Shown: one piece after another, positions 11,391 to 22,938 of the stretch
How positions within the stretch are numbered: position 1 is the stretch's first letter
How the letters are laid out: every line of letters begins with the position of its first letter
Assembly (NCBI GenBank): GCA_018806985.1
Contig: JADANN010000415.1
Span: 558,001-622,000, forward strand
Direction of reading: 5' to 3'
Source of the DNA: Angiostrongylus vasorum
Taxonomy: Eukaryota > Nematoda > Chromadorea > Rhabditida > Metastrongylidae
Length of the DNA: 64,000 nt
Notes under the pieces: generated by a model
The model's database searches: none
What the model was told of the DNA's origin: nothing
Seen by the model: the letters and a program-made list of their open reading frames with translations, nothing else
Position numbers and translations under genes: made by a program

Positions 11391-12819
11391 ACGACTTGAT
11401 ATGGTCTGTCTTCGCTGGCATGTTGATTGCTCGTCTAGTGCCATCTCGTTTGGGATCCCGAGATAGCCGTAGAAGAATCTTGTAATACGGATAATCGTGC
11501 TATAAGTGAGAAGGAAAGCAGTGACTCTTTAAGTTCACCTCTGGTAAGTCCTTTGTGTAATTATCAAAGAAGGATAGTATATGATGTAGGTTTGCCCTTT
11601 TCATACAGATTATCCTGGACGTGATCATGAAAGGAGTGCGTACATAACAAAAATAATGGTGGAGATTTTCGTTAAAAGATGAGCAGCAACTTCCTTACTC
11701 TTTGAAAGACGGGCAGAACATCCAGTGCAGATATGATTCCTTTTGAAAAAAGCCATTTAAACCTGTTGCAGACGTTGATGTGAGTTATGCATAAGCTTCG
11801 CATCTTAGTGCACCTTTACCTCCAAAACTCTACATCTTCATTGCCCGTATAGTTTTTTCTTGTATTATGCATCCGGTCTGAAAAATCGAGTGGTTACAGA
11901 ATCTTGGGTAGTGCAAGGACCCATTTTTCTCGTACCTGTTCTTTTGTAGCATTTTTTAAAGTATATAAAAATCGATAGTAAACTTGGTTTAAGATTTCGT
12001 AGGTACACTTGCTAATGAAGCAAAATCAGTCCTATTGCGTCAACAGTGGCAAATATTACACGAATTTAGCACGATGCGAGTGTGAAGGACTGCTTAAGGA
12101 CTCAAAAAACACGGAGATTTGCATCAACATGATAAAATAGTTCATTAAATAAGCGATAAATATAGGCAGAGATAACTACCACATCGAAAAGGTAAGCTGA
12201 TAATGAGTGAAGCAGAAGAATCATAGAAAAACCAAATTTAAGTGGTGGTTAGATGTACTCCAGAGAAAGAGATGCACAGTGTTATCAATGGTTATCCACA
12301 TTTGGTCGACTTCTGCTCATTCTTCCCGCAACCACTAATTAGAAAGTCGAAGATGTGAAGTACATCAGTGGTGTCGACCAGGACTAGCATAACCATCGGT
12401 CTACTTCTGAGTTAACGATGTAGATTCTTAAGAAAACTTTCCGAAACCCATAACAACACTAACTCGATGATCGACAAGAGGTTTAGGCTACAATTTATGA
12501 CGGAAAAGTAGTTAGGCTATCCTGTAGATGACTGGGTCATTCATGTGAACAAAAAATGTTTAAAGTTCTGGGATTTCCATACACCACTGCTCCGAAATGT
12601 ATACTTACTGAGAAAATCACGATGATATGAACAATGGCAAAAAAAATTCCACAATTTTGCTTATGTGTTGTAGAACTATTCTAGAGCAATTGAGCATGGA
12701 ATAATTGTACAACAAATGAGAACAGTATTTTCTATCTGAAGGCAGTGCTTCAAAATACTCAGCCGAAGCCTTTGGTTGGAAAACTGGTCGAAAATGATGG
12801 ATGGCTCTGCTTCACCTAC

Positions 12820-12958
12820 TCACACCGTCCAAGATGAGTTGGACAGTTCTGCCCAAGCGGGAAACTCGGACAGTGGTAGGGAGATGTGCGCTATAGTGTT
12901 CATATACACCACAGTTATAACGGGACACGCCAGTGAAATAGTAAAAGCCGGCACTTGC
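12820..12958 (-). CDS. SLC13 copy A, terminal exon 13 with +1 base
   Basis: 139 bp against 138 in copy B. The sense strand reads GGCTTTTACT where B reads GGCTTTACT. With the same splice sites as B the frame breaks. With an alternative donor and acceptor it is restored and ends [15 protein letters not shown]...SSWTV stop. Confidence 0.75.
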
Positions 12959-13089
12959 CTAAAATTCACTTATTTTTTTATGTTGATCTATAGTATATCC
13001 ATATCTTGTAACATTTTTTGAACAACTCGATTCAACTCTAACTCTTGCATCTCCTTTCCATGGCATTTCCGCTTTCTTCATCATGCTAT

Positions 13090-13500
13090 AAAGAAACGGC
13101 ACTAATTTCCAAGATGTTAGGGCATGGTTTATCTGATCTCTTGTAAAGCATGAGGCAGGGAATACATTGGCGAAACGGGAGACCGCTGTGTGCCCCGTAT
13201 AAGAGAACATTAGTTGGTAAACTGGAGGGTAAAGCAAACATTCCTCGAGGGCGCACAGGGCATGGAGACATAATGTAGAAGGTTTTGAAGCAAAAGCGAC
13301 TACTCTCGCATACGAAAGTAAACTATCAGCGGGTAAATCTATCGGAGCGTTTTGGATGAATTGCAAAATTTCAGAAATGAACCGGAAAGAGTGTCTCATA
13401 ATCACCCGTGACCTCGCGCTGTACCTCCCGCTGACTTTTTGCCCTAAGCCAGAGATATTCCTCATCAAGGCACTCTGACTCTGAAGTCTGTGCGGCTGGC
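13090..13500 (+). mobile_element. PLE GIY-YIG fragment (unit A)
   Basis: The plus strand reads MVYLISCKA stop GREYIGETGDRCVPRIREHLVG and onward, with stops. It lies in the intron between SLC13 exons 12 and 13. Confidence 0.75.
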
Positions 13501-13672
13501 CTTCATTGAATAATTGGAAGGCTTATAAACAACAAAACGGCGAGTGTTTAACGGTGTAAAATGTATGACTAAAATTACAGGGTATGGTTCGAGGTCTTTT
13601 TACTAGTTTGCTGGCATTTAAACATTCTGCAGTTTACAGTAGCAGTACTGTGAACGACTGTAGCACACCTAC

Positions 13673-13810
13673 CATATCGAATACTTTGACCATTCCTGAG
13701 CTGAACACAATGGCATTCGACGGGGTGGCCACCGGAAGAATAAATGCGAACGAACATGATAATGTCGTTGGTATCATCAGAGTGAAAGGATGTCGTTTCA
13801 TTTCAGCAGC
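13673..13810 (-). CDS. SLC13 copy A, coding exon 12
   Basis: 138 bp encoding [20 protein letters not shown], then [20 protein letters not shown] and VKVFDM. It is nearer the family consensus PVATPPNAIVF than copy B. The donor is GTAGGT, with a second GT four bases downstream. Confidence 0.9.
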
Positions 13811-14284
13811 CTCAAAAAATATTACAAGGAAAGGAATGCGGAATCCATTAGCTTAATTGATAATTAATCTGTGAAAAAAGACGGCATGGAAAAGGTTTTA
13901 ATGCCAAAAGTCACCTCTCTAGTTCTCTATTAACTTATCGTGTACCAAAGATATTCCTGAAGGACGATCGGTGGAGTACGGAAAGCGTTTCTCCAACTAA
14001 GGAGTTCGGTATTTTCGTCCAAAACACAGCTAAGGATAACATCACCCAAATGTAGACTGTGTTGAAACCTTCACAATTCTTTGTGAATTGAGAAGATGGT
14101 CCCTTTAAGAACATCAATGTAAAGTGGGTATGAAAGCTAAGGGAAAAGGCGAAACGTCTGTCGTTCACCAATCTTGAGTGGTGCATCATTCATTCAACTT
14201 CATTAAGCAACGTAGAAATGATCCAATGGGTATTTGACCCAAAAAATAACGTACACGGTCTACTAATGTATCAAGTAAGTCCTT

Positions 14285-14420
14285 CTACCCTCCCAGACAA
14301 GCACGGTACGAATTTGCTATCTCCGAAGAGATAGAAAGCTTAGCTGGCATGGGCTGCGGGATCGAACGATGTGTATATTGCATGGGACCTCTAACGAGCC
14401 TCTGAATGTAAATCTAAATG
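14285..14420 (-). mobile_element. Partial SINE1 (unit A)
   Basis: Minus strand retains GTTCGATCCCGCAGCCCATG and GATAGCAAATTCGTACCGTG. It sits in the intron between SLC13 exons 11 and 12. Counterpart 42640-42790. Confidence 0.6.
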
Positions 14421-14486
14421 TGAAATGAGTGGAAATCTCAAAAAAATGTTTGTAGGCAATTGTGCAGAAAATTGACAATACCATAC

Positions 14487-14656
14487 CATTGTCGCAACTA
14501 TTGGTACGAAAATTGTAGCAGTTACGGTGTTGCTGCAAATATTGGTGGTTGTCATTACTACTACCATTGTTACCATTTGCATGACCCACAACGGAAGCTG
14601 GTTAAAAGCCGCCAACGTTCTACCAACCATCACCGACAAACCGGACTCCTTTACAC
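14487..14656 (-). CDS. SLC13 copy A, coding exon 11
   Basis: 170 bp encoding [20 protein letters not shown] through [20 protein letters not shown] and TM. The second SNT signature is intact. The donor is GTATGG. Confidence 0.92.
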
Positions 14657-14834
14657 CTGAACCATAACAATTCCAATTATCAGGATATTTAGGATATTTC
14701 CATTATAAAGTGTTCACTAATGACGTGCACTTAGTCACTACTATTTATAAATTTGAATACTTCCTTGTGATATATGGCTTTAATAGCAAAAGCACTTTTC
14801 AAAATTATCTCATTTCTTTCTCTCGACCACCGAC

Positions 14835-14925
14835 CAGCAGCTAAAGCGAATCCACCTCCCAACAAAAGTACAACATTCCAAGGAAATCTCTTCTGCATGG
14901 TCGGCCAGTCCATTAAACGACATTG
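14835..14925 (-). CDS. SLC13 copy A, coding exon 10
   Basis: 91 bp encoding the same 30 residues as copy B exon 10, ending [11 protein letters not shown]. Base-identical to 43224-43314, together with the flanking intron. Confidence 0.92.
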
Positions 14926-15026
14926 CTGAAGAATCTCTTAATTAATACATAAAAAAAAATGGGATTTTAGTCAGTGCGTCCTAAAAAATTGAAGCAGTAA
15001 ATGAAGATGGTTATATATTTCTATAC

Positions 15027-15161
15027 CCTCTTAATTTCATCCTTTGTTTTGTAAGTAAATAGATTTGGCTTCTCGCTCGGTAGGGCAAAAAGAAGAATAG
15101 CAACTATTATAGCTGACGTGGCGTCAGTGTAACTACCTTTGGGGTAGAAGTGCTCCAAAAC
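15027..15161 (-). CDS. SLC13 copy A, exon 9 with +1 frameshift
   Basis: 135 bp against 134 in copy B. The sense strand has CTACCCCAAAGG where B has CTACCTAAAGG. Beyond that point the frame still encodes [20 protein letters not shown] and SEKPNLF, so the exon is otherwise conserved. Confidence 0.8.
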
Positions 15162-15719
15162 CTGAACGACAATTAGGTTCTAGTGTTTTACTATCACATA
15201 ATGTCGGCATGCATCGAACTCAATCCATGTCCTACAGAAATGATAGGTGCCTTTATGTTGAAATTAACAGATTCCCAGTTCATAGCGAGCCATGGATTCA
15301 AAACTAAACTACAGTCTGGAAGTCGTTTTTTTTAACCATGGAAGCTTTCTTATACTAACAAGGCAAAGTCCGACATTTCGAAGCTTAAGGAATGTGTCTA
15401 TTCATTTTTTTTGGTTAAGGTTCGTATTTTGAACACGAAGAGCAATTAAGTAGGCGGGATCTCGTCCAGCAGAATACGATCACGCTCCCCATGCGCCACT
15501 GGGTTGTAGCTTAGCTGTTGCGCTTGCCTTGGAAATTTTAGGAATCCAAACGTCGTTTTGATTTTGCCAAGGTTAAATTCAAATAAAAAAGTTTGAAAAA
15601 TAAAGACTCAGGCGTAAAATCGTAAATGCGCTCGCCATTGATAGATCCTTAACGGTTACACCATACATTCAGTTCCACCTCGCATCATAGAAATGACCTA
15701 GTGCATATTTTATCTACAC

Positions 15720-16720
15720 AATGGTTTGAGTTGGCTCACCGATTATACACTCAATGTTTGCAGTTCCAGGAGGGATGCACAGCCATATTAGCCTGGTGAG
15801 CGTGGTCGAACTATGGAAATTGCAAAGGACTCTAACAACTGCGATACACAGGGTAGTGAGTATAAGTGTGAATGACCGTGTGAACACTAACTGCACGTTT
15901 GCCAAACGTCTTATGTGTCATTCCTCCGTGTCCACTTGGTTCATACGCATTCGCGACGGTGGTATGAACCTCAACGGTTGTAGTGGTAGGGTACAACACT
16001 CCGTTGTCGAAAAGGGCGAGATATGTCTGAGTATCTAGATGCAATTTGTTTTTATTACGTAGAGTTATTAAGTAGCTAATGTTCGACCATTGAGAAACAC
16101 CTATAAGCGATCCGCCACCGTAGAGTAGTGACCTAGTGGAATCCACATTAATTAACATATCTACTTAAGCGTCATTCTCCCAATGTGCTACTGCTATCGT
16201 GAAAGAGGCAGTTTTTGAACGTCCTATTGACCGATAGCGAAAGGTAAGTGCTCTAAAACAGAAACGGTGACGTTTTCTGGAAGTTATGTTAACAGAGAAC
16301 GGTCTGCTAAACCACGACTGAACTCACAAATAGACAAGATGCTTCTGTGTTGATGATGACACCTGCGCTTTAAGAAACTGGTAAGTGCTCCTATGAAAAA
16401 CGTGTCGACACAAACCACTTTGCAGGTTAGTTTTGAAGACCAACAGCTGTTTATTGGAAGAATAATGCTGAGACATGTTTGAGACGCTCTTGATTTTATT
16501 ATGCAGTTCTTTCATTTATAGACGCAGACGATTTCGGAGGAAAGCCTAGACGTGGAATCACATCGTCTTAGTGTAGGTCACAGTAACGTTTTGTTAGAAT
16601 GAGGTTCAAAATAACGCAGCTATAAAAGTTCTTATATCTCGATTAGCCTCACTACACTGTGGGAAAAAATCTTCATTCCCGTTGGTGTTTCTAACTTTGT
16701 TAAGTAGAAAAACGTCAAAT
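15720..16720. other. Intron 8-9 of SLC13 copy A, no gene seen
   Basis: Diverged from 48590-49510 in copy B but colinear. Open stretches on both strands (to 108 codons) differ between copies in frame and stops, so they are not genes. A tRNA-like GATTAGCGCAGTGAGC trace is at 48634 in B. Confidence 0.6.
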
Positions 16721-17029
16721 ATCTTCAATATTTGACAAAAAATTCAAGAATATGAAAGAATACCTCTCATAAATCCCGGATTTCTAAACATCCATAACGA
16801 CAGAAGAAGAACGAAGCAGCATAGCACAGACTTCTCTGCATAGCTGGAAACAAGACGAGATTACAAGACTACGATTAACAGAGGGCATCAAGAGAGACAT
16901 GTGGTACAGATTGCCATTATTGTGCTACATCGGATAACTTGTTGCTGTGCACATTTAATCGGCATACCGCTCTGTAGCACTCATATAGAAAACAAATAAA
17001 AGGCAGTGGTTTAGTAACTTCATAAAGAC

Positions 17030-17125
17030 CATAGCGGGTTCTTGAGCACCGAAATGTGACATACAGCAAAAAGCATGATGCCATCAGCGCAACCTAAGTT
17101 CAGAAAGAGTTCAATTGAAGACAAA
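17030..17125 (-). CDS. SLC13 copy A, exon 8 with +1 frameshift
   Basis: 96 bp against 95 in copy B. The sense strand reads GCTTTTTGC where B reads GCTTTTGC, so the second half shifts frame. The first half still reads [17 protein letters not shown]. Confidence 0.55.
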
Positions 17126-17339
17126 CTAAGAGTTAACGTATGCGAGTGTACGGCAGGCTATCCATGTCCATTTTTTTGGCCAAGAACAATAAAAATAACG
17201 GACAGAATACGGAAAATGTTATGCGTTTCATCACTTTGATCGTTAAGAGAGTCCCTTCAAGGAACTATGGCTGAGTCTATCAGTGACCATTGGTAGATAG
17301 GCTTGAAAATCATAAGGGCTAAAGGAAATAACATTTACT

Positions 17340-17600
17340 GTTTTATTAACCCCTAAGGATTGTGCTATGACCACTCCATTAGGCATTCTAAAAATTATTG
17401 AAAGCATATTTGGCTTTTACAACTACTTTTGTTGATTTCCCTATGTAAAGCGCAGTAGTTAGAGCTGCCTTGTAATACAGTACGGTCGTTGATTTGACCT
17501 GGCACCTTCGCTTGTCCATGTCTTCCACCTTCTGGGCGTTGGAAAATTTGTGTCACACTTCTCTGAGAATACAAAAGCATTGGCTCATGGCTACGGCAGT
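17340..17600 (-). repeat. Diverged SINE1-like repeat (unit A)
   Basis: Loose match to reversed SINE1 (CATATTTGGCTTTTACAAC; TTCTGGGCGTTGGAAAAT). Counterpart about 50160-50480. A similar trace lies at 860-975. Confidence 0.4.
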
Positions 17601-17767
17601 ATTCCAAAAGATACAGGCTAAATGCGCATTCAATTGCCTCTGTGATGCTCGATGGTGACGAATGCTGTATATCTTCAAGGTTTGATTCACATCGAACATT
17701 TTTCCTTTTGGAGCGATCGAGGTGAAATTTTTAAGGTGGAAATTTTAAGAAATATCATAGCTGCAAC

Positions 17768-17956
17768 CTTGCTTTGGGCAGGTCGGCGTATCTCTTTCGC
17801 ATTAGCTCAGTGATATGCTCGTCCTTTCCGGGTGTGTTTCGGAGGAAGAACATGGTTAGGATGCTCCAAGCTGCTGCCAGATTGAAGCACATCAACGGAA
17901 ATGCGAAGAGGAACCATTTCATATAATTCATAGACGACTCAACATCGCCAAATAAT
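17768..17956 (-). CDS. SLC13 copy A, coding exon 7
   Basis: 189 bp encoding [20 protein letters not shown], then [20 protein letters not shown] and onward to ADLPKA. The donor is AAG|GTTGCA. A PLE tail remnant lies immediately on the intron side of the acceptor. Confidence 0.88.
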
Positions 17957-17957
17957 C

Positions 17958-18080
17958 TATAAAAACCTAAATTAATAACAAGGACAACACTAATCAACGT
18001 GGCGTAAGCTCAACGAGTGGAGTTATACATTTCAATGTATCGATTATTTCCGCCGAGGTTTATAGAAAGTCGGCCTCTTG
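17958..18080. repeat. PLE tail remnant beside SLC13 exon 7 (unit A)
   Basis: ACAAGGACAACACT-type tail followed by TTATAGAAAGTCGGCCTC, the same end seen at 47.40-47.52 kb. It begins a few bases from the exon 7 acceptor. The counterpart is 50838-50970. Confidence 0.6.
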
Positions 18081-19560
18081 AGTTATTAATCTATGGAAGA
18101 ATTTTTTTCACAAGGGCCAAGGTTGCAATGTCATTGTAAATGAAGAAGAATCCATAATCATATCTTTGTAGGGACGGTGGATGCCACGAATTCAGGGAGA
18201 GTACCTCTACACAAAAAGAGCACGCCAAATTTTTCGAATATTATCAAACAATAGCATTTCTTCTGTAAAATTCGCTAAAATACCGTAAATAAACAAACTT
18301 GGCTTTATATAATAGTAAATATTCATGCCAAAACAGTTGTTATGCTATGTATTGCAATTTGCCTCTAAGCTTATCGAAAAGAAAACACTCTTTAGTTAGC
18401 TTATCCACAGGAGTCAAATTTTAGCCCACATGACCATTTCCACTCTTGCTTCAGTACTTCAACATGGCTTGAGCAGTTCCTAGACGTCGCATTGCTATTT
18501 ACAACAGAACTTAATCGCCTACAAAGTGGTTTAAGCAGAGAAAGCTTTCAATCAGAAAGCTCAGCTAAGAGGAAACCAATGTTAGAAATCGTTGCAATCT
18601 TGGCAACAAAGTAGACATATGCTGGCAAGCTGTTTGACGACCTGGGATACCTTAAGCGAACTTTTTCACTGAGAGGAAATGTCTTCTGGAAACCAAGTAC
18701 CACTCAAACAGAAACTTTGTTGCGGTCTTCAGAATTCTTCATTATTCGCGAGGAGAAGCATTCAGATGTTCAAACACAGGATTTTTTTGCCATGCAGACT
18801 CTCTCCCTTGTAAAAAAGAATTTTTTAAGCTCCTATCATGCATCGAGCGCACCCAATTAAATTGGAGAAGCAGTGCTATTGCAGTGCGTAGTTACACATA
18901 AAACCATGTTCGGCTCTTTTCTAACGTAACACCGCTGCCAACTTTGACTTAGAACTCAATGGAGTCGCATTGGAAATAAGTTAACCTGCTTGAAAAAAAA
19001 GCTGAGTGCATCGTGAAGAATCCTTCAACAAACTTTGTTGAAGAAATTTCTTAGAGTCTTCATCCTGATATGTAATGAAGCGCGAACGGTCTGAAATACC
19101 CCAGAGTACCATGCCTAGTGCAACTTCCAATGGATGTCAGCCGTCTGTGGATTCTGCACTACTCTGGACTATCCCACAGAGTTCATGAGATCAATTTTTT
19201 ATGCGGTATTTAAGTAATTCTGCGGTAACCCTTCAATTTGAACATGATATTGAACCTTTAAGATCCGAAAAGTGAAACGAGAGGTGGCGTAGAATGTTAA
19301 ATTTACATCGGTGTTAACCACAATGAAGGACGTTTGCCACTTTCTTATTTGCTTGGTGTTTAGGAAATTTATGTTTGCAACACTCTTTTTTAAAATACGA
19401 TTTTCTGAAAAGATATCCTGCTAGTGTACACAGGGTCAAAAGCACCAATTCATACGGTTTGTGAATACAACGCTCAAAAGCTTCTGAATGAAAAACGAAG
19501 AAATGTGAAAACGCTATAAATCCTTTCAAGCTGAATGTATGCTAGCAAAGAATTTTTAGG
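18080..19560. other. Intron 6-7 of SLC13 copy A, nothing recognised
   Basis: Colinear with 50970-52800 of copy B apart from the 375-bp insertion there. No coding, SINE or RT signal found. Confidence 0.6.
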
Positions 19561-19610
19561 TAGTTCCGAAATTGAAGGTTTTTTAGAAGGGCGGTGAACT
19601 GTTCACTCAC

Positions 19611-19745
19611 TCCTGTAACTGCCCCACCATTACCAAATTGCTCGGAGTACCAGTTAGCATTCCCGTGCCACCGATGTTTGCCGCAATACAGATGCACAAC
19701 ACCAAAGCGGTCGACACACGCTTGCAATGCAGTGAGTTTGGGCTT
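19611..19745 (-). CDS. SLC13 copy A, coding exon 6
   Basis: 135 bp encoding [20 protein letters not shown], then [20 protein letters not shown] and GQLQ. The family GTGPN reads GTPSN here. The donor is GTGAGT. Confidence 0.88.
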
Positions 19746-19944
19746 CTAAAAAATCCAATCTGTGGCTGAAAAAACAGTGCCAGCTAAGAGGTTATGGGCA
19801 TAAATGAACAAACATAAACATGCAAAATCGAAAAGGCAAGTACAGGTTTGCAATAATGGAACACAACTTCTACAGTAAAATGAAAGAATGAACTGGACTT
19901 TTTTTTGGGTTCCTCTTGACAAAATTTTCTTCAGCGAAGGTGCG

Positions 19945-20265
19945 AGACCAATGCTGGTTACATATCGCTTCAGAGTCACCAAGCCTCTCATGCTTCCGGG
20001 ATCGTGAAGTTGTAACCGGGCTCGTCTGGGACGCACTCCCTACAATCCCAGTGGGAAGGTTCTAGCCCGGCTATCACAGGACTCCAGGAGGAATCGACTC
20101 AACTAGCATTTAGCAGTATTTATAGAGTGAAAAAATTCTCAAGCAGCAGCCGAATCCACATGCGAAAGGTTTGAAGACCTTCGTGGATGATGGATACGAG
20201 AAGTGCTGGAATCCGCACAGTAGATTTGAAAACACGGGTCATGTAGAAAAAAAATCATTGATTCT
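19945..20265 (+). mobile_element. SINE2 (unit A)
   Basis: Head eroded; body GGCTCGTCTGGGACGCACTC, TCAAGCAGCAGCCGAATCC. Present at the same position in unit B (53185-53505). Confidence 0.7.
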
Positions 20266-20599
20266 GAGAAAACTCTGATTCATCACTACCATTGAAGACA
20301 ACTCGGTTGCTCGTAGTCGCAAAATAGCACACAAATTAAAAGAATAAACAAAAAATATGCTGCAGCCTGCATAATTCTGCGTGGAAGTGTTATATTTAGG
20401 AATTCAAACATTTTTTACACGAATGCACTATTCCTTCCGCTACATCAGTGACACTTCGACGTTTAATAAATGCCGTTGATATTTTGTTTCTAAAACAAAG
20501 CCCTCATTATTAAACCCAGTATCTGGCATTTCAGCTTAACTAACGAGCTAATTGAGTTGATGAATGTTCCCATTATCTCACGATGTACACGGCGCGGAT

Positions 20600-21560
20600 T
20601 GTGTCAGTCCTAAAGAAATGAAGAAATGGCGGGCTTTTATCTTGTTATACCGTCCTCGAGCTGTCGGCCAACTAATCGCAGAGCTCGCGACTCTTCTAAG
20701 CGTTCTATTCAATGTAGTATGTTCTGCCTCACATTCATAAATTGGAGTTCTACGTGAATATTCTTCCCATTCTTTTGTAGTTCACTTTTTCCCATTTCTT
20801 TGTTGAACTCAGTAAATCTCGTCACCGCTTTCGAGGTGGTTTGTTTTGAAGTTCGAGGAAAGGACATTAACAATATCATCGGCAAGAGTCAAAGACGGAA
20901 AGACCAGTGGAGTCGTCCATCGATCCTTATCATTTCCTTGCAATAGAGGAATGAATGCGCACTGAACTCTGACGCAGAGGTGAACAGGTTAAACGATATG
21001 TCGCCCTGCGTATTTGTCTTGTCGTCGTTGCATAATGACTGGTGAAGGTAGAAAGCGCTTTTATGTATGAGATCTCTTTACAAGCTAGCGCATAAAGGAC
21101 AGCGTCTGTTTATTATTGTGAGATGCCTCTTTGTAGTAAACGAATGTTGAAACAACAGCCCAGTTATCAGCCAACTGTTCTAGGTTCCAGACCTACGTAT
21201 TTCCTTATTTGATCGAACGCTTATTCCAGCCTTGCGAGATGCATCCATCGATGATGTAGCATAAAATACACAAAAGCACTTGAGTGATCACTTCTGAAGA
21301 CGAATACTGGTGCATTCAGTACTATTTTAGAATACCCGTCAAGAAGTAAATATTGACGTATCGGTCATAGAAGAGAAAAAAGACGACCTGTGAACCAGAG
21401 TATGCTTAGAGTGGATTTAAAGAACAATGAAAATTGGGTCGGAAGGGACCACGATCAAGAAGTGCCGACAGGTTCGCTACCCGTATAAATCAGCCATATC
21501 AGCACAAGTGGAATGAATTTTTAGATCCTCAAAGTGCAGAACAAGCTAAACGCTAGAACG
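20600..21560 (-). mobile_element. Reverse transcriptase remnant with (F)ADD box (unit A)
   Basis: On the minus strand IRIDGRLHWSF is followed shortly by TLADDIVNVLSS, the arrangement seen in RTE RT (GI.IDGR.LH.LRFADDIV). Strong decay. The counterpart is at 53880-55440. Confidence 0.5.
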
Positions 21561-21675
21561 ATCGGATCCATGGGAGACAGTGGTTTCCACCTTAATCTTA
21601 TGTTTCCAACAAGCAGCAGTTGACCACATCTCTTAAAATAGACATTTTTAAGTCTTAATTTAATATAGTGCTTGC

Positions 21676-21777
21676 CTGTTTTCCGGATGTGAATTGTAAG
21701 ATGCCACTAATTGACTAACTACCGACTGTCCAATCGGCACCATCATCGCCGTGGTGGCCGTGTCTGAGATGAACATA
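21676..21777 (-). CDS. SLC13 copy A, coding exon 5 (GC donor)
   Basis: 102 bp encoding [20 protein letters not shown] and onward to HPEN. The donor is CAG|GCAAGC, a GC-AG intron, where copy B has CAG|GTAAGT. It carries the same SDT form of the first signature as copy B. Confidence 0.85.
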
Positions 21778-22207
21778 CTAAAATACCTTGCAATAATGGA
21801 ACATTTATCTGACAACATGCTAAAATGTGATCAAACAATATAAATTCAGGTTATATCAAAATGTGTGAAGCGGACTCTTCTTCTCTAATTTTTTTAAATC
21901 TCTATGTTCAACAGAGTTATGACGATGCTGGTTTTTCTGACAAGAGCTTTCCATTGACCTGAACAAGTCGTTTCCGTTGAGCGGGAAAATTTGTATCCAT
22001 TCGGCAGATATTGAATGGCATTGCAGTTTATTTCGACTAGTAATGCGCATCATGAGGTGAGACGGGAGTTAGCAGAAACGGAAAGCATCCTTAGATGGTA
22101 GTTGTTTGACAACGGCCGATAAAATTCCATTAACATGAATAACTCATTTTGGTAGAGCAGGAGTACTTTTATGCCCTTGGCAAAGATTTGAACACTTTAC
22201 TAGTTTG

Positions 22208-22500
22208 AAAAAGGTCGTGTGTGGTGCAGTGGTCGGAGGAGTCCTGATACACACACATGGGATCGATCCCCGCTCCCGTGGCTCAGCAAGCTTTCCCATC
22301 TCTTCGGGGTCGGCAAATTGGTACCAGACTTGTTTGCGAGGATAGCAACACTGGATCGATTCATCGGTACACCACCGCGAGTTACTGTAAACGCCAGATA
22401 TGCATTCGATCACCTCCAACGTTGTTTAATGAAGTCGAATGCATGGCGCATCCGTCAGGGGATTGATCAACGCTGAGAGCTTCATCCTATCATCCTTTCA
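22208..22500 (+). mobile_element. tRNA-derived SINE1 with target-site duplication
   Basis: Head carries A-box-like GGTGCAGTGGTCGGAGG and B-box-like GGGATCGATCCC, a middle with GGGGTCGGCAAATTGGTACC, and a pyrimidine-rich ATCCTTTC end. Flanked by the 10-base direct repeat TACTAGTTTG at 22198 and 22501. The matching place in copy B (about 57200) is empty. Confidence 0.85.
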
Positions 22501-22655
22501 TACTAGTTTGTATTTCGGTTAACAATAAAGTGTCTTATGAGGTGAGAAATGAGTTTGCCGAACGGCGGAAGTATTTTTCATGGCGCGCTTTGAAGTCATT
22601 GCAGCAAGCCTTAGGTGGTTTGGAACATAAGAATCTATTAGAAGCTCTCACAAAC

Positions 22656-22694
22656 CTCAACGATGCTGTGACAACCATGAAACCGAGCATAATC
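22656..22694 (-). CDS. SLC13 copy A, 39-bp microexon 4
   Basis: 39 bp encoding IMLGFMVVTASL between a CATTTCAG acceptor and a GTTTGT donor. Phases match exons 3 and 5. Confidence 0.8.
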
Positions 22695-22822
22695 CTGAAA
22701 TGACGTTATGAGTAGTGGAAAAGAAACTTGCAACTGTGCGCTTATCACACGAGTTTCTAATATTCTTTTGAGAAAGTAGTCGCACCTAAAAAACAAAGAT
22801 ACTAAGTGCATTAGGAACCCAC

Positions 22823-22938
22823 CATTTCGGCTCACCACCCACCATTTTCAGCACGAACAGCGCCATGCGCTCGTGGAGATCACATTTCTCGACGGCTGCC
22901 GCCATGATCAGACCACCAATGAACAGGAAGTTCGCATT
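22823..22938 (-). CDS. SLC13 copy A, coding exon 3
   Basis: 116 bp encoding [20 protein letters not shown] and [18 protein letters not shown]. The donor is GTGGGT. The usual Trp after VEK/VER in SLC13 is Cys here. Confidence 0.88.

Noticed and set aside
12959..13468. 169-codon minus-strand open frame
   Set aside because: Antisense of the PLE GIY-YIG fragment, which reads on the plus strand.
15832..16158. 108-codon minus-strand open frame in an intron
   Set aside because: The matching copy B stretch (48598-49005) differs in frame and residues; no splice logic or family match.
16874..17090. Independent gene on the plus strand beside exon 8
   Set aside because: Open stretches there are antisense or shadow of the exon 8 region and its highly similar flank in both copies.
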